This document shows, one piece after another, positions 24,134 to 33,153 of a DNA stretch of 64,000 nt. The stretch's first letter is position 1; the number at the start of each line of letters is the position of its first letter. Origin of the DNA: Oceanobacillus jeddahensis (lineage in GTDB: Bacteria; Bacillota; Bacilli; Bacillales; Amphibacillaceae). The notes beneath the pieces were generated by a model that was not told where the DNA came from, made no database searches, and was given only the letters and a program-made list of their open reading frames with translations. Location: positions 1 to 64,000 of the forward strand of contig NZ_CCDM010000001.1 of NCBI RefSeq assembly GCF_000750635.1. Direction: 5' to 3'. A program made the translations under genes and the position numbers.

Positions 24134-24432
24134 CGGAATATCTTGCTAAAGAATCCTTTAGCTTTCTCCTGCTGCTGATCATCTACATAGGAAAGCTCGT
24201 ATATTTTTCCTTTAATGGAAACAACACCTTCTGTCACGTCTAAATTCTTCAATTGCAAATTCTGCCCGCGAATAATTAAATAACCCATGACAGTCTCTAA
24301 AAGGAATGCTTCATTATCAAAACTGTCTACTTCTTTGACACCGGTAATTTCAAGGTTTTTTCGTTTGTCTACTTTTACCGTATGTTCTGGTTCCGTATGA
24401 TTTCTTACATCTCTATTCTCATAATAATTCAT
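24130..24432 (-). CDS. yabP: Sporulation protein YabP
   Basis: The 100-residue protein belongs to the YabP/YqfC family (conserved core LEITGVKEVDSFDNEAFLLETVMGYL, described here in part). It is required for spore cortex assembly together with YabQ. It overlaps yabQ by 4 nt. Its ribosome-binding site GGGAGGG is inside the 3' arm of the terminator hairpin that follows rqcP, so its translation may depend on where transcription starts. Confidence 0.92.
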   Translation of the reverse strand: MNYYENRDVRNHTEPEHTVKVDKRKNLEITGVKEVDSFDNEAFLLETVMGYLIIRGQNLQLKNLDVTEGVVSIKGKIYELSYVDDQQQEKAKGFFSKIFR

Positions 24433-24439
24433 ATAAAAA

Positions 24440-24473
24440 CCCTCCCTGTCATTAATAGCTTATGACGGGAGGG
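24440..24473 (-). terminator. Terminator between rqcP and yabP
   Basis: Stem CCCTCCC-GTCAT against ATGAC-GGGAGGG with one bulge, then TTTTTA on the minus strand. The 3' arm also supplies the yabP ribosome-binding site. The loop contains CATAAGCT (24457-24464), a partial match to a sigma-E -10 (CATAcAnT), but the -35 region is weak. Confidence 0.8.
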
Positions 24474-24493
24474 ACAAGTATAGAACTATATTT

Positions 24494-24754
24494 CTACTGC
24501 TCTAATTTCTCTTCTTTCACAATGGTAAACAATGTATCTGCTTCGTCTTTACGGACATTTTCCCGCAAGGAATTTACTTTAACAGTAACCAGCTTTTGTC
24601 CAAAACGAATGACAAGTTCATCTCCTTCAGAAAGTGTCGTAGAAGCTTTTGCCGGACTGCCATTTACCGTAATTCTTCCTTGTTCTGCTACTTCTTTTGC
24701 TAATGTGCGGCGTTTAATGATACGGGATATTTTCAAAAATTTATCTAATCTCAT
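24494..24754 (-). CDS. rqcP: S4-domain ribosome quality control factor RqcP
   Basis: Formerly YabO/HslR-like. An 86-residue S4 RNA-binding protein that works with RqcH on obstructed 50S subunits to add alanine tails. The S4 motif MRLDKFLKISRIIKRRTLAK begins at residue 1, and GDELVIRFGQKLVTVKV matches the family. I chose the second ATG (24754), which is better spaced from GAGGAG and matches known starts. The gene overlaps the end of yabN. Confidence 0.93.
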   Translation of the reverse strand: MRLDKFLKISRIIKRRTLAKEVAEQGRITVNGSPAKASTTLSEGDELVIRFGQKLVTVKVNSLRENVRKDEADTLFTIVKEEKLEQ

Positions 24755-26222
24755 CTTCATTCTCCTCTCGCAGCTTTATTTTTTTCGCTTCTTCCCAATA
24801 ATCATCCATCTCCTGCAGAGAAGCGGTCTCAGGCGTCTGATTATTTTCCCGAAGCTTTTTTTCTATATATTGAAAGCGGTCGTTAAATTTCCGATTAGCA
24901 CGCTCTAACGCAATCTCCGGGTTTACTTTATAGTATCTGGAAATATTCGCTAAGACAAACAATACATCTCCAAGCTCTTCTTCTATATCCGACCATTCCT
25001 TTTCCTGAACTGCTTCCATAACCTCATTCATTTCTTCCTTCAGCTTCTCCCAGACTTCATCTACATGGTCCCATTCAAAGCCGGCCTTCCCTGCCTTGGA
25101 TACAAGCTTATATGCTTTTGCCAAGGCAGGCAAATGCGCCGGTATGCCGTCTAATACAGATTCTCTCTCTTTTCCTTTTTCCTGTTTTTTCAGCTCTTCC
25201 CAGTTCTGTAAAACAGCTTCTTCTGTATCTGCTACAGTTGCTTGAAATACATGCGGATGCCGATAGATCATTTTATCGGAAATCGACTGAATCACATCAT
25301 CTATCGTGAAATAACCATTATCCTCGCCAATTTGACTATGTAATAAAATATGCATCAGCAAATCGCCAAGCTCTTCCACAATATGGTCGTCATCCTCTTC
25401 ATCAATCGCTTCAATCAGCTCATAGACTTCTTCAATCGTATGATGGCGCAAGGATTCATGGGTTTGCTTCTTATCCCACGGACAGCCATCCGGCCCACGC
25501 AGAATTGCCATTATCTCTCGTAAAAATGAGAAAGTATGATGAAGGTATCCTTCTGGAACAGGGGGAATATATAACGTGGTTAAATTGCTTATTTCTATTC
25601 TATGGTCCAATTCCTCTAAAGGAACTTTTTCCATTTTTTCCGCGATACTCCCTGTTGCTTCTACGATATAGATCTCATAATCAGGCGGCAAATCTTCTAA
25701 TAAAGTCAGCTTAACCTCTGATGCGATAAACGTATCATATACTTGGCAAATAAATAAATGATTGCGTAAATTAAGCTGATTGCGCCTGAAATCTGTTCCG
25801 TCTACAAATTGAAATCCCTCAATAGGGTCAATCTGAAGCGCTGTAAACATGTCATCTAAGTAACTTTGTCCGCCGGTAATCGACACTTCTACTTCCTTTT
25901 GCTTTAAAAGCAGCTGAACCGTTTTCTCTGCCAGCATAGGGTGGCCCGGGACAGCATAAATCACTGAACCGTCGCTTGTTTTAGCTGTTTCCACCAGTTT
26001 TTCTGTAATACGATGATAAATAGCTCCAAATTGCTCTTCCTCTTCATAAAGTGAATCAAAGGAAATAAAAGAAACCCCTTCCGCCTCTAACGCTTCAATT
26101 ACGGGATGATCCAATGTCCTTGCATAAATGGTTTGCTGTGCTTGATTTAATTTTCGATATACACCGAGCGGCAGCTGATCCAAATCTCCTGCCCCCAGTC
26201 CAATGACCTCTATTTGCTTCAA
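24741..26222 (-). CDS. yabN: Tetrapyrrole methylase/MazG fusion YabN
   Basis: The 493-residue product fuses an N-terminal SAM-dependent tetrapyrrole methylase-like domain (GLGAGDLDQLPLGVY at 8-22; VPGHPMLAE) to a C-terminal pair of MazG nucleotide pyrophosphohydrolase domains (CPWDKKQTHESLRHHTIEEVYE and ELGDLLMHILLHSQ). It probably cleans up non-canonical nucleoside triphosphates. The start is a TTG behind AAGGAGG. Gene order yabM-yabN-rqcP is the same as in B. subtilis. Confidence 0.94.
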   Translation of the reverse strand: MKQIEVIGLGAGDLDQLPLGVYRKLNQAQQTIYARTLDHPVIEALEAEGVSFISFDSLYEEEEQFGAIYHRITEKLVETAKTSDGSVIYAVPGHPMLAEKTVQLLLKQKEVEVSITGGQSYLDDMFTALQIDPIEGFQFVDGTDFRRNQLNLRNHLFICQVYDTFIASEVKLTLLEDLPPDYEIYIVEATGSIAEKMEKVPLEELDHRIEISNLTTLYIPPVPEGYLHHTFSFLREIMAILRGPDGCPWDKKQTHESLRHHTIEEVYELIEAIDEEDDDHIVEELGDLLMHILLHSQIGEDNGYFTIDDVIQSISDKMIYRHPHVFQATVADTEEAVLQNWEELKKQEKGKERESVLDGIPAHLPALAKAYKLVSKAGKAGFEWDHVDEVWEKLKEEMNEVMEAVQEKEWSDIEEELGDVLFVLANISRYYKVNPEIALERANRKFNDRFQYIEKKLRENNQTPETASLQEMDDYWEEAKKIKLREENEDEIR

Positions 26223-26311
26223 GGGTATTTCCTCCTTTTATAACATGAAATTCATTTCCGTTCATTCCGTTTAAACCAATTTACTGCTTCCTGTCTGTTT
26301 TGGTGGAAGTT

Positions 26312-27919
26312 TTACAGACGTTTCCCTCGATAAATACGTAACAGGAATGCTGATTTTGGTAGTATACGAATCTGTGCTTCAGTTAATCCACCGGTCTTCA
26401 GTAATACAAAGAGGAAAAGACCTGCTCCCGATACCGAAATAAACAGAACATATACCAGCAATAGCCACCTGATATGCATCACAAATCCAGAAAATATACT
26501 TTGCATGATCAAAAGATAAATAATCATTGATACGCTCGCTATCGCCAAACTTTTCCATGATATGGAACGATATAGCGGCATGCCTGGTAATTTTCGATAT
26601 AACTCCATAACTACGAGCAATAATAACACACTGAGACTCAAGACCGTTGCTATACTCGCTCCATACACACCGTAAAGCGGTATAAGAATAAGATTACTGC
26701 ATACCTTTACCATAAATGAGATACCGATAAACACAGCTGTCCGCACAATCATTCCCAAGCTCTGCAGAATCGACGAACCAATAATAGAGATTGTAGACAT
26801 GGCAATAGATAAGATTAATAACCGTAATTCACCTGTCCCTTGCACATTTTTATAAAGTAATTGATTGACCTCTGGAAAGATAATAAATAATCCTAAAACA
26901 GCGCCTATTGCAATAAAAATACCAACATGCATGGCAGTTTGAATGTAGTTCATGACTTGTCTTCTTTGCTCTTTTAATTTCTGATAGCTAATTGCTGGTA
27001 TAATTGCTAAAGCAATCGATGAACCAATAATCGTCACTACTTGAATCAGCGGCTGTCCCCGATCAAACACACCTTTCATTTCTTTAGCAGCTATCTCTTC
27101 TACACCATCGGCCATTAATTTTGGTACAAATGTGAAAGCATCTGCAAGCTGCATAAATAAAAGCGTCATATGATTCATAGCAGCAGTAATCCCAAACAAT
27201 AGCAGGGTTTTCACATATTTTTCCCAAGGGATTGCTTCCTCCGTGGAGGGAGCTTGTACGGCTGGATGAGCATTATTTCGATTTTTATAGTAGAAGCACA
27301 ATAGCACAACAAGTGCACTAATTCCTCCCAGCAAGGATGCGAGCACTGCTGTTGTCCCAATAGCATACATTTGAAAAACGCCTAGGCTGACCAGCCACGC
27401 CCCTGTAATAATCGTACATACTCGAATAAGTTGTTCACCAATTTGCGAAAGTGCAGTAGGAGCCATCTCGTACCTTCCCTGTTGTATACCTCGAAATAAA
27501 GCCAAAACAGGTACAATTAAAAACATCGCAGCCGCCAACTGATACATCTCAATAAAATCCTCATCACCAGCTAGTTGAGCTAATAATGGGGCAGAAAAAT
27601 AAATCAGCGCTGCAAGCAGGATATGGAAGCTGCCTAAAATAAGGAGAACGGGACGGTAGAACCCTTTCCAAGACAGGATATTTCCTTTTTCTAATTCAGT
27701 CGCTGTTAACGAGGAAATAGCTGAAGGGAATCCATATAATGCAAGCATCGTTGCAATTCCTAACAACGGATAGAGCTGCTGATATATATAAAAACCAATA
27801 TCTCCAGTTAAGTTTTGCAAAACAATACGATATACAGCACTAAATACTTTACTTATTAAGCCAGCGATACTTAATAAAAGCGCACCTTTGACCAACTGAC
27901 TTGTTTCATTATCTGACAT
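26312..27919 (-). CDS. yabM: Polysaccharide flippase-like protein YabM (SpoVB/MurJ type)
   Basis: A 535-residue MOP-superfamily exporter with about 14 membrane helices, beginning LVKGALLLSIAGLISKVFSAVYRIVLQN. Family members move lipid-linked cell-wall or polysaccharide precursors; the substrate of YabM is not settled to my knowledge. I chose the ATG at 27919 over a TTG 21 nt upstream. It is 89 nt upstream of yabN in the same direction. Confidence 0.9.
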   Translation of the reverse strand: MSDNETSQLVKGALLLSIAGLISKVFSAVYRIVLQNLTGDIGFYIYQQLYPLLGIATMLALYGFPSAISSLTATELEKGNILSWKGFYRPVLLILGSFHILLAALIYFSAPLLAQLAGDEDFIEMYQLAAAMFLIVPVLALFRGIQQGRYEMAPTALSQIGEQLIRVCTIITGAWLVSLGVFQMYAIGTTAVLASLLGGISALVVLLCFYYKNRNNAHPAVQAPSTEEAIPWEKYVKTLLLFGITAAMNHMTLLFMQLADAFTFVPKLMADGVEEIAAKEMKGVFDRGQPLIQVVTIIGSSIALAIIPAISYQKLKEQRRQVMNYIQTAMHVGIFIAIGAVLGLFIIFPEVNQLLYKNVQGTGELRLLILSIAMSTISIIGSSILQSLGMIVRTAVFIGISFMVKVCSNLILIPLYGVYGASIATVLSLSVLLLLVVMELYRKLPGMPLYRSISWKSLAIASVSMIIYLLIMQSIFSGFVMHIRWLLLVYVLFISVSGAGLFLFVLLKTGGLTEAQIRILPKSAFLLRIYRGKRL

Positions 27920-28012
27920 TACGAATTTTTCCTTTTCCAAATGAATTTCTCTCAGTATATCACATCAGGAATAAAAGCACTTTATCATTTATACAACGGA
28001 CTCTTTTTAATA

Positions 28013-28111
28013 CGTGTTCAAAAAGTGCGATAAATAGGACCAAATCGGCTAAATTCGCGACGTCCTGAGACTGCGATTACTCGTCCCATCGTAAAGAGTT
28101 GTGCGTCGAAA
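28013..28111 (-). repeat. Dispersed intergenic repeat, copy B
   Basis: Sequence between spoVT and yabM. Read on the minus strand, 43 nt ending at the hairpin are identical to copy A. The stem is TGGGAC/GTCTCA (one G-U pair) around the loop GAGTAATCGCA (28066-28088), followed by a single hexamer and GGACGTCGC. A flanking 29-nt module (28013-28041) recurs at 33100-33128. No coding signal. Confidence 0.75.
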
Positions 28112-28147
28112 GTTCAAGGCGGCGCAGCTTTGAGGAAAGTTCATACT

Positions 28148-28193
28148 AAAAAAGAAGCCTTTACTCTAGATTGGAGGTAACCTAGAGAAAGCT
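28148..28193 (-). terminator. Terminator after spoVT
   Basis: AGC-TTT-CTCTAG pairs with CTAGAG-AAA-GCT and is followed by TTTTTT on the minus strand, 24 nt after the spoVT stop. Confidence 0.75.
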
Positions 28194-28216
28194 CCTTGTT
28201 GCAGTAAACGTTTAGT

Positions 28217-28750
28217 CTATTCCATTTGTTTTGCAAGGAAAACAGACGCTGTTTCTGCAGCCTTCTGTTCTACTTTATTTAACTTGTCATCTTGAGAAAA
28301 AATCATTACACAGCCGATTGGATCTCCATTGGCAATGATAGGATGAATCGTATAAGAGTGCAGACTCTGTTCCTTGCCATCTACAATTTCTATCTGAGAC
28401 TTATCACCTTCATACACAGGGGAACGTCCTTCAATAATATTCGTAATCCGGCTGCTTAACGGTTTATTTAGATATTCTTTTTTAGACTCTCCTGCTATAG
28501 CAATAATTTCATCTCTGTCTGTGATCATAATTGGTGCTTGTAAAGATTGAAACAAGGCTTCAGCGTACTCTTTTGCAAAATGTCCCAGTTCGCTAATTGG
28601 TGAATATTTTTTTAAAATAACCTCTCCTTCCCGATCCACAAAAATTTCGAGAGGGTCTCCTTCGCGGATACGCAAGGTTCTCCTGATTTCTTTTGGTACT
28701 ACCACTCTCCCTAAATCATCGATACGTCGAACTATTCCTGTTGCTTTCAT
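28217..28750 (-). CDS. spoVT: Stage V sporulation regulator SpoVT
   Basis: A forespore transcription factor that tunes sigma-G genes. The 177-residue product has an N-terminal AbrB-type swapped-hairpin DNA-binding domain (MKATGIVRRIDDLGRVVVPK, residues 1-50) and a C-terminal GAF-like domain (about 57-177, ending VFLAKQME). Its N-terminus closely resembles the AbrB product encoded at 47.7 kb. A sigma-G promoter lies about 85 nt upstream. Confidence 0.95.
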   Translation of the reverse strand: MKATGIVRRIDDLGRVVVPKEIRRTLRIREGDPLEIFVDREGEVILKKYSPISELGHFAKEYAEALFQSLQAPIMITDRDEIIAIAGESKKEYLNKPLSSRITNIIEGRSPVYEGDKSQIEIVDGKEQSLHSYTIHPIIANGDPIGCVMIFSQDDKLNKVEQKAAETASVFLAKQME

Positions 28751-28832
28751 CTAAGTATCCTCCCTTTCTGAATGATGATTCTGAACTGGAAGAAAGGTCT
28801 TTTCTTCCATGATTCATCACCGGTTGTTGTTA

Positions 28833-28862
28833 TAGTATTAATCAACCAGAAATAACTATACA
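28833..28862 (-). promoter_or_regulatory. Sigma-G promoter of spoVT
   Basis: On the minus strand TGTATA (28857-28862), a 17-bp spacer and AATACTA (28833-28839), one mismatch each from the sigma-G consensus TGAATA and CATACTA. spoVT is a sigma-G gene in B. subtilis. Confidence 0.7.
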
Positions 28863-28932
28863 TTCCAATTGAAATTTTTGTTATTTTTATTGAAATATAT
28901 AAGAAAAATCATCCACTTCAAGCCTTTTTTCC

Positions 28933-28970
28933 ATAAAAAAAGCTGCTCTCCTATCATAAGAAAGCAGCTA
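28933..28970 (-). terminator. Terminator after mfd
   Basis: AGCTGCTTTC/GAGAGCAGCT hairpin with a run of seven T on the minus strand, just behind the mfd stop. Confidence 0.85.
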
Positions 28971-28991
28971 TTTCACTGATCTATCGTATCT

Positions 28992-31900
28992 TTAACGATT
29001 CACATCGCTTAATTTTTTAATAAATTCAATTACCGTATCGTGGCGCTTATGGGCTTTATTATCGCTCCATTTAATGCCTGCTTTTAAGTTTTGATTTTCT
29101 GTGCCCAGGCTGACTTGACGATCGAACTGATTAGCTACCTCGAACAATTTAGACCCGTCAATTTCTTGGCTTCTTTGTTCATCAATCAGCATGGTAATTT
29201 TCTTCGGTGCTTCCGTAATAGATTGAACACGCTGCTTTTTCGCATGCATTCGCATGATGCTTACCGTAAATAAATTCTCAACTTCTGCAGGATAATCTCC
29301 GAAGCGGTCAATTAATTCATCTCTCAGGTCTTGAACTGCTTCTGGACTATCCAGATTTTGGAATTGTTTATACATTTCAATTTTTTGCTTCTCATCCTTT
29401 AGGTACTCATCCGGAATATATGCATCAATTTTCAATGAAATCTCTGGTTCAAATGGTTTGATGTCCTCGACTTCTTTTCCTTCTTTTCGGGCATCAATGG
29501 CATCTTTCAACATTTGAGAGTACATATCAAAACCTACAGAGTCAATAAAGCCATGCTGCTGCGCACCGAGTAAATTCCCTGCACCACGAATGGACAGGTC
29601 ACGCATCGCAATCTTAAATCCAGACCCGAGTTCTGTAAATTCTTTAATTGCCTGTAATCTTTTCTCAGCAACTTCTGTTAGCACTTTATCACGCTGATAT
29701 GTGAAATAAGCATAAGCTACACGGTTGGATCGTCCGACACGTCCTCTCAACTGGTAAAGCTGACTCAGCCCCATATGATCTGCATGATTGACGATCAAGG
29801 TATTTACATTCGGAATGTCCACACCTGTTTCAATAATAGTCGTGCTGACTAAAATATCAAATTCTCCTTCAATAAATCCGAAAATAACATTCTCGAGCTC
29901 TGACTCATTCATTTGTCCATGCGCAATAGCTACTCTTGCGTTTGGCACTAGCATACCAATATCGCGAGCAATTTTTTCAATATTTTCCACCCGATTGTGC
30001 AAGAAGAAAACCTGCCCGCCTCTAGACATTTCCCGATCAACTGCTTCCCGGATAAAGGATGGATTATATTCCATCACATAGGTTTGAATTGGAAATCTGT
30101 TTTCAGGTGGGGTTTCAATCACAGATAAATCTCTGACCCCAAGCATCGACATATGCAGTGTTCTTGGAATAGGTGTTGCTGTTAACGTTAAAACATCGAC
30201 ATTGGTTTTTAGCTGTTTTATTTTTTCCTTATGCTTCACGCCAAAACGCTGTTCTTCATCGACAACAAGCAAGCCTAAATCCTTATACTTCACATCTTTT
30301 GATAACAGACGATGTGTTCCTACAACAATGTCCATATTTCCATTTTCTAGACCCTTTATCGTTTCATTAGATTGCTTACGCGTCCGGAAACGACTTAATA
30401 AACCAATATTTACCGGATAATCCTGAAATCTTTCACGAATGGTTTCATAATGCTGCTGTGCCAAAATCGTTGTGGGTACAAGGATAGCAACTTGCTTTCC
30501 ATCTGCCACTGCTTTGAAAGCGGCGCGAATAGCAACCTCTGTTTTCCCATATCCTACATCTCCGCAGAGCAGACGGTCCATTGGTTTTACTTTTTCCATG
30601 TCTTCTTTAATTTCTGCTATACAACGCAACTGATCTTCTGTCTCCTGATAAGCAAAAGAAGCTTCAAATTCACGCTGCATTTCAGAATCTGGAGAAAATG
30701 CATATCCTTGCCGGGCTTCACGTTCTGAATAAAGCTTGATTAAATCATCAGCAATGTCTTCCACAGAGCGTTGTACTTTCCGTTTTACCTTTGTCCACTC
30801 TGTACCGCCCAATTTATATAGCTTGGGTTCCTTTCCTTCTGAACCAACAAATTTCTGAACTAAATCAATTTGATCAATTGGCACGAAAAGCTTATCGTCA
30901 CCGGAGTAACGAATCAGCATGTAGTCCTTATGCAGCTTATTGACTTCTAAAGTTTCAATTCCAAGATATTTCCCGACACCATGATTGGCATGGACAACGT
31001 AGTCGCCTACTTTCAGCTCTTGATAGTTCTGAATTCGTTCTGCATTCGTGATCTTTGGCTGTTTCCTGGAACGTTTCACCTGCTTTTTGAACAGCTCGTT
31101 TTCCGTAATAATTGCGAGTTTATGCATTGGGAATTCAATTCCCGAATGCAGATGACCCACGATAATTGTCGGCTTTTGTATAGGCAGCTTTAATACTTTT
31201 TCCACCTGTGTCTCAATATCATAATCTTCTAAAATAGAATGCACTTTTTGCGCGCGCTGTTCATTCGGTGTGAGAATAACAACAGAATAATCACCCTTTT
31301 CCCAACGCTTCAATTCATTTTTAAATAAAGGCATCTGCCCATGAAATTCCTGCATGGTTCTTGTCGATAGATTAATAACGTTTTGCGGATTGGTATTGGG
31401 AATATGTCGCATAAATACAGACATATATACACGGGAATGCGAAACACCTTCTATCAGTGTATTCCAACCGAAAGAAAATTGACTGCCCCGGACCATTTTA
31501 TTTCCTTCCAACAGTCCGGTATACCATTCCAGTTCCTCATGGTCTAAATTAGTCGCTGTTTCTTGAATACGGCTCATTTCATCAAAAAAGACAACACCGT
31601 TCCGTGGCAAATAGTCTAATAAACTAGCGGGCTCATCGTATATATAGCCAATGTATTTATACATCCCCTGGAAACGGTTTAATTGTTTAAATTGATCAAT
31701 ATCCTGTTCAATGACCTCCACGAGTTCTTCTTTGTCATCCGGTTTTTTGACTTTTTTCAATGTATCTGAAAGCGCCTCTTCTATTCTTTCTGCTGCTTTC
31801 ACCATTTCTTGTTCATCTATTAATAACTCCGTTGCAGGGTCAATCGTTACCTCTGCTACTTTGTCTAAAGAACGCTGTGACTCCGCATCAAAATAGCGGA

Positions 31901-32510
31901 TAGAGTCTACCTCTTCATCAAATAGCTCAATACGGATTGGATGCTTCTCCGTAATCGGATAAATATCAATAATCCCGCCCCGCTGACTGAATTCACCGGG
32001 AGCTGTAACCATCGATGCACCCTCATATCCCATTTCCACGAGAGAACGCAGATAGGCCTCTACTTCAATGTCTTTTCCTACTTGAAATAGAAGCTGATAT
32101 TTATCCCAATATGCTTTGGGAGGCAGTATCCTTTTTAATGCAGCAACAGGTGCTATTAATATTCCTTTATCCTTCTGTATCCAGGCAGTCAATGCTTCAA
32201 TCCGCTGTGCACGCAGTTCTGGACTGGCAACAGCCATTTCAGAAGCTATTAACTCGTTGACAGGGTAAAGATATATCCCTTCCTCGTTGGTCAGCTCTGC
32301 TAAATCATCATATAGCTGCTGAGCTTGGGCGAGTTGATGTGTAACAATTAATAAAGGACGGTTCATGGATTGGTGTATGGTGGACAAGAGCAAGCTTCTG
32401 GCAGAACCACTTAAACCAGCTACCATCTGCTCTTTCATGCCAGCAAGCAATCCATCCATAATAGACTGAATATCTTCCTGTGATTTTAAATAATTATGAA
32501 TTGCTTTCAT
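28992..32510 (-). CDS. mfd: Transcription-repair coupling factor Mfd
   Basis: A 1,172-residue DNA translocase that removes stalled RNA polymerase and recruits UvrA to lesions. It has an N-terminal UvrB-like module, a CarD-type RNA-polymerase interaction domain (GDYVVHANHGVGKYLG near 495), and a RecG-like motor with Walker A GDVGYGKTEVA (near 640) and VVDEEQRFG. A C-terminal regulatory domain follows. Length is standard. It follows fin, as in B. subtilis. Confidence 0.97.
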   Translation of the reverse strand: MKAIHNYLKSQEDIQSIMDGLLAGMKEQMVAGLSGSARSLLLSTIHQSMNRPLLIVTHQLAQAQQLYDDLAELTNEEGIYLYPVNELIASEMAVASPELRAQRIEALTAWIQKDKGILIAPVAALKRILPPKAYWDKYQLLFQVGKDIEVEAYLRSLVEMGYEGASMVTAPGEFSQRGGIIDIYPITEKHPIRIELFDEEVDSIRYFDAESQRSLDKVAEVTIDPATELLIDEQEMVKAAERIEEALSDTLKKVKKPDDKEELVEVIEQDIDQFKQLNRFQGMYKYIGYIYDEPASLLDYLPRNGVVFFDEMSRIQETATNLDHEELEWYTGLLEGNKMVRGSQFSFGWNTLIEGVSHSRVYMSVFMRHIPNTNPQNVINLSTRTMQEFHGQMPLFKNELKRWEKGDYSVVILTPNEQRAQKVHSILEDYDIETQVEKVLKLPIQKPTIIVGHLHSGIEFPMHKLAIITENELFKKQVKRSRKQPKITNAERIQNYQELKVGDYVVHANHGVGKYLGIETLEVNKLHKDYMLIRYSGDDKLFVPIDQIDLVQKFVGSEGKEPKLYKLGGTEWTKVKRKVQRSVEDIADDLIKLYSEREARQGYAFSPDSEMQREFEASFAYQETEDQLRCIAEIKEDMEKVKPMDRLLCGDVGYGKTEVAIRAAFKAVADGKQVAILVPTTILAQQHYETIRERFQDYPVNIGLLSRFRTRKQSNETIKGLENGNMDIVVGTHRLLSKDVKYKDLGLLVVDEEQRFGVKHKEKIKQLKTNVDVLTLTATPIPRTLHMSMLGVRDLSVIETPPENRFPIQTYVMEYNPSFIREAVDREMSRGGQVFFLHNRVENIEKIARDIGMLVPNARVAIAHGQMNESELENVIFGFIEGEFDILVSTTIIETGVDIPNVNTLIVNHADHMGLSQLYQLRGRVGRSNRVAYAYFTYQRDKVLTEVAEKRLQAIKEFTELGSGFKIAMRDLSIRGAGNLLGAQQHGFIDSVGFDMYSQMLKDAIDARKEGKEVEDIKPFEPEISLKIDAYIPDEYLKDEKQKIEMYKQFQNLDSPEAVQDLRDELIDRFGDYPAEVENLFTVSIMRMHAKKQRVQSITEAPKKITMLIDEQRSQEIDGSKLFEVANQFDRQVSLGTENQNLKAGIKWSDNKAHKRHDTVIEFIKKLSDVNR

Positions 32511-32746
32511 TCGTATTTCCCCTCTAAATTGTTAAAGTATTTTATAAAACATGAGAAAACTACACTATCGGATTGGAAAATATACCGTGTTAGTGAATGT
32601 TTTTCGGCAGGCGAATAATCATAGTCCTCATAAAGGCGCTGCCTCACCGTTTTTTAAAGGCTTTATTTGCAACATTTTCTCTATAAAATGGTATATACGG
32701 TTATAGGTCCATCAAGAAAATGATTATCAGACTGGGACCCATTCAA

Positions 32747-32977
32747 TTATTGTAAAAAATGGTCCAATTCATGATAATCAGGATGCGCATCAAGAGCCTG
32801 CTGACAGTATTCACAAATGACTTCTAAGCGGAAATAGCCATCTTTTTCAGAGACTACCATTTCTGCCATATCCTGTTCCTCCAAAAGCTTGAGAAAACGT
32901 AAGGATATATCGATTTCTGTATGATTCAATACACCAAGCTCTTTTCCGCAATGTCGACAACCATAGTAGATAACCAT
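32747..32977 (-). CDS. fin: Anti-sigma-F factor Fin
   Basis: Formerly YabK. Fin helps hand control of the forespore from sigma-F to sigma-G. The 76-residue product has two zinc-binding cysteine pairs, CRHCGKELG (about 7-15) and CEYCQQALDAHP (about 55-66). I chose the ATG at 32977 (MVIYYGCRHCG), which has a GAGGTGA site and gives the known family length. A sigma-F type promoter lies 80-110 nt upstream. Confidence 0.93.
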   Translation of the reverse strand: MVIYYGCRHCGKELGVLNHTEIDISLRFLKLLEEQDMAEMVVSEKDGYFRLEVICEYCQQALDAHPDYHELDHFLQ

Positions 32978-33056
32978 CTCATTCACCTCGATTAAAATAC
33001 AAAAAGTTAGAGCGCAGCCTGTTCTTCGTTTAGAGAGGATATCTGCACTTTTCATT

Positions 33057-33086
33057 TAGTTTTAACCGAGAGGAATAAGAATATAC
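33057..33086 (-). promoter_or_regulatory. Sigma-F type promoter of fin
   Basis: On the minus strand GTATA (33082-33086), a 15-bp spacer and GTTAAAACTA (33057-33066), one base off the sigma-F -10 consensus GGnnAnAnTr. The spacing is identical to the candidates at yabS and gin. Confidence 0.6.
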
Positions 33087-33099
33087 CCTGCTTCCATTT

Positions 33100-33128
33100 C
33101 GTGTTTAAAAAGTTCGGTAAAAAGGAAC
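33100..33128 (+). repeat. Partial repeat module shared with copy B
   Basis: A 29-nt stretch that matches 28013-28041 at 24 of 29 positions in the same orientation (CGTGTTYAAAAAGTKCG core). It lies just upstream of the fin promoter and lacks the GAGTAATCGCA hairpin, so it looks like a remnant or a separate sub-module. Confidence 0.5.
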
Positions 33129-33153
33129 TTCTCCCTAAAACCAAAGGTATGCT

